From: an uncultured Flavobacteriia bacterium
GTDB taxonomy: Bacteria > Bacteroidota > Bacteroidia > Flavobacteriales > Flavobacteriaceae
Assembly: GCA_946482495.1 (NCBI GenBank)
Contig: CAMLRV010000014.1
Coordinates: forward strand, 1 to 21,780
Reading direction: 5' to 3'
Length of the DNA stretch: 21,780 bases
The notes under the pieces are model-generated. The model made no database searches. It was not told the DNA's origin and was given only the letters and a program-made list of their open reading frames with translations. Of the stretch, positions 15,463 through 21,780 are shown piece by piece. Position 1 is the stretch's first letter. The number at the start of each line of letters is the position of its first letter. Position numbers and translations under genes: made by a program.

Positions 15463-18400
15463 ATGAAAAAACTACTTTTATTATTATTTATGTTTGCTAG
15501 TTTCACGGTTTTCGGCCAAGAAAACTTTGACGGCGTAACAGCGCCAGCTCTGCCAACGGGCTGGACACAATTTGAAACTGGTACGGGTACCGTACAAAGT
15601 TGGCAAACAACAAATTTAGCAACATTTACTTATGGAGGTGTTGGAAATGCTGCATTAATCAATAGAGAGAATGTAACTTCAGGGTTAGCTATTGATTGGC
15701 TGGTAACAAATCAGATTACTGTGCCGGCTAACGGACAGTTACGTTTTCAAACAAAAACGGTTCAGTCTGGTATTCAAGGAAGTTTATTTGACATCAAAAT
15801 TTCTAAAATTTCTCAAACCAATCCAGCAGATTTTGCAAATATTGTTTCTTATGACGAAGCATCTTTGACATCAACTGCTAACGTTTATGAAGAAAAAGTA
15901 ATTGATTTACCAGCAGCTACTTATCCAGCTGGAACATTAATTTATATTGCCTTTGTTATGACAAATGACAATGGAGACAGATGGTTAATTGATAATGTGA
16001 ATGTGGTTCAAAAATGTAATACACCAATTGGACCTTTAGCAACATCAGGAGGTACTACAAATAGTACAATATTAAGTTGGGGAAATCCTGGAGGAATTAC
16101 CGTATGGGATGTCCAAGTTTGTCCTTTTGCTGATACATTTGGAGGTGCTTCAACAATAACTTATAATAACGTTGCAGGTCCTCCATTTACTGCAACAGGA
16201 TTGCAACCATGTACTTTATATAAATTTCAAGTACGCTCTGTTTGTAGTAATGGTACAGGAGATTATGAAAGTGATTGGTTTGGACCAAGAAGTTTTCAAA
16301 CTGTTTGTTTTGGAGAAACTTGTGGTGGACCAATTGTAATTCCTCCAGCATTGCCTTATCAAACTACAGATAATACAGCCAACTATGCTGATACAAATGA
16401 TATTGCTCAACCATTAGCTTGTAGTGGAACAGCAACTAACTATATGGCTGGTAATGATGTGTTTTACACATACACACCAACATTTACAGGTAATATCGCT
16501 ATTAACTTAGCGCCAACAGCTACAGGATCAAGTATACATGTATATAGTGCCTGTCCAGGAACTGCTGGAGCGAATTGTTTGGCAGGGGTTGCTAATACTA
16601 CAGCTAATCCAAGAAACATTAACCCATTTCCAGTTGTTGCGGGTACGACATATTACATTATAGTATCTTCAAGTACTTTGAACCAAACGGTAGGATATAC
16701 ATTAACAATTCAACAAGTATTTTGTAATCAACCAACAGGTTTAACTGCAACAGTTACTCCGCCAACCACTGCAAATTTAGCTTGGGCTCCAAATGCAGGT
16801 ACAACATCTTGGCAGTATTCAGTAGCGCCAGCTCCATATGGATTACCTACAGGAGCAGGTACAACTACTACTTCAAATACAACTAATAATTTTACAGGAA
16901 TTCCTGGTGTTGTATATGAATACTATGTTAGAGCAGATTGTAATGATGGTAATTTTAGTACTTGGACTGGTCCTTTTGCTTTTACTATACCTCAAGTTGC
17001 AACTCCATTAAACTTTACAGATGGTTTTGAAACTATAACAGGTTGGACATTAAATAACGCTACTCAAACTAATAAATGGGCTGTAGGTACTGGTATTAAT
17101 AATGGTGGAACGCACTCATTATATATTACTGATACATATGGTGGAACAAATACATATAATAATGTAGCAACTACTGTTGTTCAAGCTTATAAAGATTTTA
17201 TAATTCCAGCAGGTGCAACTCAATTAGATTTAACTTTTGATTGGCGTTCAAATGGAGAAGCAGCAGATTATTTTAGAGTTTGGACAGTTCCAACAACTTT
17301 TAACCCAACAGCTGGTACGCAAATTACTGCTTTGGCAAATAGTAGAATTAAAGTTGGTAACGACTTAACAGGTACGACTAACTTCACTACATCAAACTAT
17401 ACGCTTAATGCTACTCCTTATGCAGGTAGTACAATGCGTTTGGTTTTCGAATGGAGAAATAATAATACTGCTGGAAATCAGCCTCCAGCAGCAATCGATA
17501 ATGTAAAATTAGATTTAATTACTTGTCCAAAACCAGGAAGTTTAGTAGTATCTAATATTTTATACAATTCAGGTCAGTTGACTTGGACAAATGGAGCAAC
17601 TGAAACTCAATGGGAAGTTATCGTATTACCTGCAGGTTCAGCTGCGCCAACAGCAACATCTGTAGGAGTTGTAACTAATAGTAATACTTATTCTATTACT
17701 GGATTAACTTCTGTAACTTGTTATGATGTTTATGTAAGAGCAAAATGTTCTCCAACACAAGATAGTTTCTGGTCAGTGCCAGCTACTTTCTGTACAACGC
17801 CAAATTATTGTGGTGGGGATCATTTTTATGATTCAGGAGGAGCAACAGGTAACTATCAAAATAGTGAAAATATTACTTCAATAATTTGCCCTAATAATGC
17901 TGGTGATGTGGTTACTGTTGTATTTAACAGTTTCAGTTTAGCAGCAGGAGATAATTTAGTAATTAGAGATGGAAATTTACCAACATCGCCAATTGTTGGA
18001 ACTTATTCAGGAACAAATATACCTCCTTCATTTTCAGCATCAGCAACTAATACAAGTGGATGTTTAACTTTTGTATTTACTTCAACAGCTTCAGGTGTAA
18101 GTGCAGGATGGAATGCTACAATTTATTGTACACCACCAATTACATGTTTCAAACCTGTTGCTTTAACAGCTAATCCAATTGGTGCTACAACTGCTACTTT
18201 ATCATGGACAGAATCTGGATCTGCTACTCAATGGGAAATTTTAATATTACCATTTGGAGCTAATCCACCAGTTCTTGGACAATCGGGTATTCCAGTAAAT
18301 GGGACACCAACATACATAGCTACAAATTTAACACCATCAACAACTTATACTTATTATGTAAGAGCAATTTGTTCTTCTTCAAATGCAAGTTTCTGGTCTG

Positions 18401-21400
18401 ATGGATTTACATTTTCAACAACTCCTATTAATGATTTATGTGCAAATGCAACTACTGCAATTGTAAATGATGATTTAAATTGTACGCAATTAAATTCAGG
18501 TACACTTTTTGGTTCTACAAACACAGCAGGAGTTCCAGCTGGATGTACTCCTACCGCAAATGATGTTTGGTATAGATTTGTGGCAACAAGAAGTACACAT
18601 ACCTTTAGTTTATCGAATATTTTACCAGCAGGAGCTGATGCAGATTTCGCTTTATATTCTGGAACAAACTGTAGTGCACTTACACAGGTACAATGTTTTG
18701 CAGCAGCTCAAAATGTTCTTAATAATTTAGTTGTAGGACAAACTTATTATATCAGAGTTTTCTCTGGATCTAATCAACAATTTGATTTTAATTTATGTAT
18801 TGGAGGAGTTCCATGTCCGGAATCTGTTTCATTATGTAATGCGCCAACAACATATCCTAATACTACTAACGTAATTAATTTAGGATCTTATGGATGTTTA
18901 GGTTCTTCTCCTAATGCAAGTTTCTTCTTCTTAGAAGCTGCTCAGAATGGAACTTTAGCTTATACTATTTCTCAAACTTCTGGGGATGTTGATTATGCAT
19001 TATGGGGACCTTTCCCAAGTAGAAATGCTGGTTGTGGTTTAATTCCAAATGGTTCTCCAGTTCAATGTAGTTATTCAACTGCTGCTGTAGAAAACTTTAG
19101 TGTGAATGTTTTACAAGGACAAGTTTATATTTTAATGGTAACTAACTTTGTTAATACAGCAGGTACTATTACAATTACACCAAATCCTACTAATACTGCA
19201 CAATCATTCTGTTATCCATATAACACATTTAATTATTCAGCAACAACTTATTGTAACTCAGCTCCAAACGAATCACCTACATTAATTGCAGGTGCTGTTG
19301 CAGGGACTTACTCTGCAGTTAGAGTTGAAGACGGTTCTACTACTGCAATGGTTATTAATCCAACAACTGGAGAAATTAACTTTGTATTGAGTCAACCTGG
19401 AACTTATACAGTAACAAATACTTTAATTCCAAATTTACCGGCTCCTGCTTCAAATGCTCCAATTGTTTGTACTAGAACGGTAATTATTACTCCAACTCCA
19501 AATGCAACTATTGCATATGGAAGTGCAACCTATTGTAAATCTAATGTAAATTCTCAAGCTATTATGGTAACTGGAAATAGTGGTGATGGAGCATCTTATT
19601 CTTCAACACCAACTGGTTTAGAAAACGCTTTAGATCCTGTAACAGGAAGTTTAATTCCGGTTTTAGGAAATGTTGGAATTTATACAATTAAATTAACAGT
19701 TCCAGCTCAAGGTGGTTGTCCTGAATATACAGTAACTACTCAAGTTGAAATTATTGCTGCGCCAGTAATCCCTGCTCAAGTTGATGTTAATGCTTGTAAT
19801 AATTATGTTTTACCTGCTTTAGCTGCAGGAAGTAATTATTATACGGCAACTGGTGGTGCAACAGGAACTGGAACAATGCTTAATGCAGGAGATGTTATTT
19901 CAACAAATCAAACGATTTATGTATATGCAACAAATGGTCAATGTTCCGCAGAAGATCCATTTAATGTAAATATTATTTCAATTCCAACACCAACTTTTAA
20001 TTATTTAACTCAACCTACTTGTGCTATCCAAACGGGATCAATTCAGATTACCTCACCAATTGGAACAAGTGGAACAGTTCCAACAAACTTATTTATATCT
20101 GAAGTTACAGATGCGAATTCGGGTGCATTAACTTATGTTGAATTATTTAATGGTACTGGAGCACCTATAAATCTTGCAGGATACAAATTAAGAACTTTTA
20201 ATAATGGTAGTGGTACTGTTACTGGAGGTTGTGATAATGTTTTATCTGGAACAATTGCAAATAATTCAACTGTGGTTATTAAGTTAAGCTCAGATGCAAA
20301 TATTCCTGGTGTAACACCAAACTTAACTTTTACTACTTGTTCTGCAGTTAACGACAATGATAATATTAGACTTACAACTACTGCAAATGTATTGGTAGAT
20401 TTATGGGGACCAACAACTAATACTTCATTTACACCATTAGGACAACCAGGATATACATTTAGAAGACTACCTGGTGCTGCAACACTTCCAAGTACTACTT
20501 GGAATCCATCAGAATGGACAGCAATTGATCCAGAAAATTATTCGAATTTAGGTCAATATTCGCTTAACATAGCTAGTTATGAATATAGTGTTGATAACGG
20601 AACGTATCAGTCAAGCACAATATTTACAGGTTTAACTCCTGGACCTCATTCATTTGTTGTTCATGATTTTGTTAATGGTTGTTATTCAGCGCCAATTCCA
20701 TTTACAATTGATGCGGTACCATACACAACAGCTGTTACAGATTTCACGTATACAACTCCAGTTTGTATAACAAATGCTACTAACCCAACGCCAACTCCAG
20801 GTGCAGGATTTACTACTGGTGGAACATATAGTTATGTAGGAACTGGTTTAGATTTAAATGCAACTACTGGGGAAATCAATTTAGCGGCTAGTACAGGTGC
20901 AACTTATGTTGTTACTTATACTTATCCTGAAGATTTAGCGAATTGTATACATGGTGGTTCAAGTAACTTTACAATTACTATTGATCCTTTTGTGACTGCT
21001 ACATTCACACAAATTTCAAACATTTGTCAAAATGCAACAGCTCCAACTTTACCAACAACTTCAAATAATGGTATTGTTGGTACTTGGACTCCAGCTCTAA
21101 TTAATACGAGTACATCTGGAACAACAACCTACACATTTAATCCAAATCCTGGGCAATGTGGGGTTGGTACTACTATGAATATTACTATAGACCCAATAGT
21201 TGTTCCAACATTTACTGCAATTGCAAATATCTGTTTAAACGGAGTTGCTCCAGCTTTACAGACAACATCTAATAATGGTATTACAGGAACTTGGAATCCT
21301 GCTACAATAAATACTGTTACTGCAGGTACTTCAAGTTATGTGTTTACACCAACTGCTGGTCAATGTTCACAAGTAGTTACTATATCTGTAACAATTGATC

Positions 21401-21780
21401 CTCAAGTAGGTCCGACATTTACTGCGATTCCAGATTTATGTGTAGGAGATGCTAATGTTACTTTACCGACAACGTCTTTAAATGGAATTGATGGAAGTTG
21501 GTCTCCAGCTGTAGTTAACACATCAACGGCAGGAACTGTAGTTTATACTTTTACACCTGATGTTTCTGAATGTGCTTCTATATCTACAATGAGTGTTTAT
21601 GTTGAACTTTGCGAAATCCAAAAAGGTATTTCACCTAATGGAGATGGTATGAATGACTACTTAGAATTAATTGCTAATAAAGTTCAAATTTTCAACCGTT
21701 TTGGTAAAGAAGTTTACACGAAATCAAACTACAACAATGATTGGCATGGTCAATTCATGGGTGGTGGTGAGATGCCAGAC
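15463..21780 (+). CDS. Giant mosaic surface/secreted protein with T9SS type B sorting domain (3' end beyond window)
   Basis: One frame of 2106 codons runs from ATG 15463 to the window edge with no stop. Signal peptide: MKKLLLLLFMFASFTVFGQ. Domains in order: choice-of-anchor J/cleaved-adhesin-like (about 20-186); fibronectin III-like (187-283); PPC-like beta domain (287-421); FnIII-like (422-510); second anchor-J/MAM-like domain (519-687); FnIII-like (688-779); CUB-like (782-889, starting NYCGGDHFYDSGG); FnIII-like (893-986); two PPC-like domains (987-1246); Ig-like repeats (1247-1510); a SprB-repeat-like unit interrupted by a lamin-tail domain (1511-1760); another Ig-like domain; three 69-residue repeats (1846-2048); then the gliding-motility-associated C-terminal domain (KGISPNGDGMNDYLELI, VQIFNRFGKEVY). 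That domain is a type B signal for export by the type IX system. Perhaps 20-30 residues are missing. It is probably an adhesin or secreted matrix protein; no catalytic domain is seen. Confidence 0.93.
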   Translation, partial: MKKLLLLLFMFASFTVFGQENFDGVTAPALPTGWTQFETGTGTVQSWQTTNLATFTYGGVGNAALINRENVTSGLAIDWLVTNQITVPANGQLRFQTKTVQSGIQGSLFDIKISKISQTNPADFANIVSYDEASLTSTANVYEEKVIDLPAATYPAGTLIYIAFVMTNDNGDRWLIDNVNVVQKCNTPIGPLATSGGTTNSTILSWGNPGGITVWDVQVCPFADTFGGASTITYNNVAGPPFTATGLQPCTLYKFQVRSVCSNGTGDYESDWFGPRSFQTVCFGETCGGPIVIPPALPYQTTDNTANYADTNDIAQPLACSGTATNYMAGNDVFYTYTPTFTGNIAINLAPTATGSSIHVYSACPGTAGANCLAGVANTTANPRNINPFPVVAGTTYYIIVSSSTLNQTVGYTLTIQQVFCNQPTGLTATVTPPTTANLAWAPNAGTTSWQYSVAPAPYGLPTGAGTTTTSNTTNNFTGIPGVVYEYYVRADCNDGNFSTWTGPFAFTIPQVATPLNFTDGFETITGWTLNNATQTNKWAVGTGINNGGTHSLYITDTYGGTNTYNNVATTVVQAYKDFIIPAGATQLDLTFDWRSNGEAADYFRVWTVPTTFNPTAGTQITALANSRIKVGNDLTGTTNFTTSNYTLNATPYAGSTMRLVFEWRNNNTAGNQPPAAIDNVKLDLITCPKPGSLVVSNILYNSGQLTWTNGATETQWEVIVLPAGSAAPTATSVGVVTNSNTYSITGLTSVTCYDVYVRAKCSPTQDSFWSVPATFCTTPNYCGGDHFYDSGGATGNYQNSENITSIICPNNAGDVVTVVFNSFSLAAGDNLVIRDGNLPTSPIVGTYSGTNIPPSFSASATNTSGCLTFVFTSTASGVSAGWNATIYCTPPITCFKPVALTANPIGATTATLSWTESGSATQWEILILPFGANPPVLGQSGIPVNGTPTYIATNLTPSTTYTYYVRAICSSSNASFWSDGFTFSTTPINDLCANATTAIVNDDLNCTQLNSGTLFGSTNTAGVPAGCTPTANDVWYRFVATRSTHTFSLSNILPAGADADFALYSGTNCSALTQVQCFAAAQNVLNNLVVGQTYYIRVFSGSNQQFDFNLCIGGVPCPESVSLCNAPTTYPNTTNVINLGSYGCLGSSPNASFFFLEAAQNGTLAYTISQTSGDVDYALWGPFPSRNAGCGLIPNGSPVQCSYSTAAVENFSVNVLQGQVYILMVTNFVNTAGTITITPNPTNTAQSFCYPYNTFNYSATTYCNSAPNESPTLIAGAVAGTYSAVRVEDGSTTAMVINPTTGEINFVLSQPGTYTVTNTLIPNLPAPASNAPIVCTRTVIITPTPNATIAYGSATYCKSNVNSQAIMVTGNSGDGASYSSTPTGLENALDPVTGSLIPVLGNVGIYTIKLTVPAQGGCPEYTVTTQVEIIAAPVIPAQVDVNACNNYVLPALAAGSNYYTATGGATGTGTMLNAGDVISTNQTIYVYATNGQCSAEDPFNVNIISIPTPTFNYLTQPTCAIQTGSIQITSPIGTSGTVPTNLFISEVTDANSGALTYVELFNGTGAPINLAGYKLRTFNNGSGTVTGGCDNVLSGTIANNSTVVIKLSSDANIPGVTPNLTFTTCSAVNDNDNIRLTTTANVLVDLWGPTTNTSFTPLGQPGYTFRRLPGAATLPSTTWNPSEWTAIDPENYSNLGQYSLNIASYEYSVDNGTYQSSTIFTGLTPGPHSFVVHDFVNGCYSAPIPFTIDAVPYTTAVTDFTYTTPVCITNATNPTPTPGAGFTTGGTYSYVGTGLDLNATTGEINLAASTGATYVVTYTYPEDLANCIHGGSSNFTITIDPFVTATFTQISNICQNATAPTLPTTSNNGIVGTWTPALINTSTSGTTTYTFNPNPGQCGVGTTMNITIDPIVVPTFTAIANICLNGVAPALQTTSNNGITGTWNPATINTVTAGTSSYVFTPTAGQCSQVVTISVTIDPQVGPTFTAIPDLCVGDANVTLPTTSLNGIDGSWSPAVVNTSTAGTVVYTFTPDVSECASISTMSVYVELCEIQKGISPNGDGMNDYLELIANKVQIFNRFGKEVYTKSNYNNDWHGQFMGGGEMPD
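20998..21606 (+). repeat. Three tandem 207-bp repeats encoding 69-residue Ig-like modules
   Basis: Units begin at 20998, 21205 and 21412 (the last is slightly shorter, 195 bp). Shared signposts are PTFTAI, a Cys, LPTTSNNGI.GTW.P, NT.T.GT..Y.F.P and a second Cys before T.SVTID. They sit directly before the sorting domain, as in many flavobacterial T9SS type B proteins. Confidence 0.9.

Noticed and set aside
16216..16410. Reverse-strand frame inside the giant gene (also 20133-20357 minus and 18509-18730 plus)
   Set aside because: Short, low-complexity shadow frames inside a single continuous 2106-codon frame with recognisable domains.
20998..21606. CRISPR-like or satellite array
   Set aside because: The 207-bp units are in-frame protein repeats of diverged sequence without spacers.

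Overview
The window looks like a chromosomal segment of a Flavobacterium-like member of the Bacteroidota. The DNA is AT-rich. It encodes a fused MurF-alanine racemase, a giant secreted protein with a type IX secretion (T9SS) type B sorting domain, and the small HopJ-family protein common in flavobacteria. Several genes are preceded by the Bacteroidota -7 promoter motif TAnnTTTG instead of a sigma-70 box. This is mostly ordinary core-genome territory. I see no phage, integrase, transposase, CRISPR, toxin-antitoxin or defence locus, and no tRNA or rRNA gene.

Layout. 1-4848: the end of a probable TolC-type gene, then a periplasmic adaptor lipoprotein and an RND pump, all on +, closed by a strong terminator. 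This is a tripartite efflux operon. A GC-rich nested inverted repeat sits between adaptor and pump. 4929-8439: a minus-strand cluster read in the order tdk (thymidine kinase), murF-alr fusion, mscL (tension valve). It links dTMP salvage, peptidoglycan precursor synthesis and osmotic protection. 8601-11152: plus-strand genes for an acidic hypothetical protein with an internal 34-residue duplication, RsmI (16S rRNA methyltransferase), a small membrane-anchored hypothetical protein and a HopJ-family protein. 11397-14424: recJ (single-strand exonuclease) and an MFS exporter. 14560-15306: lpxH (lipid A synthesis) on minus, apparently starting at TTG. 15463-21780: one uninterrupted reading frame of 2106 codons that runs off the right edge. 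It is a mosaic cell-surface or secreted protein whose T9SS sorting domain is cut by the window end.

No gene-free stretch exceeds 300 bases; the longest are 11153-11396 and 8440-8666. What is notable is that many intergenic gaps hold a short repeat, and each gap tends to hold a different kind. These are a C/G-rich composite hairpin (1206-1312), an ACTTATATG family seen at two places (4851-4915 and 11157-11302), a TTTATTGTTTG inverted repeat (9701-9753), TTCAGT repeats (10441-10467), a CCCC-TTGA-GGGG hairpin (10492-10519), a CACCCTGAGCCTGTCGAAGG element (11356-11380), CTTTGCG repeats (13134-13168) and a 104-bp GGGCGTTACCC element (14430-14533). With the domain insertion in the giant surface protein, these repeats are the best candidates for under-described biology here.
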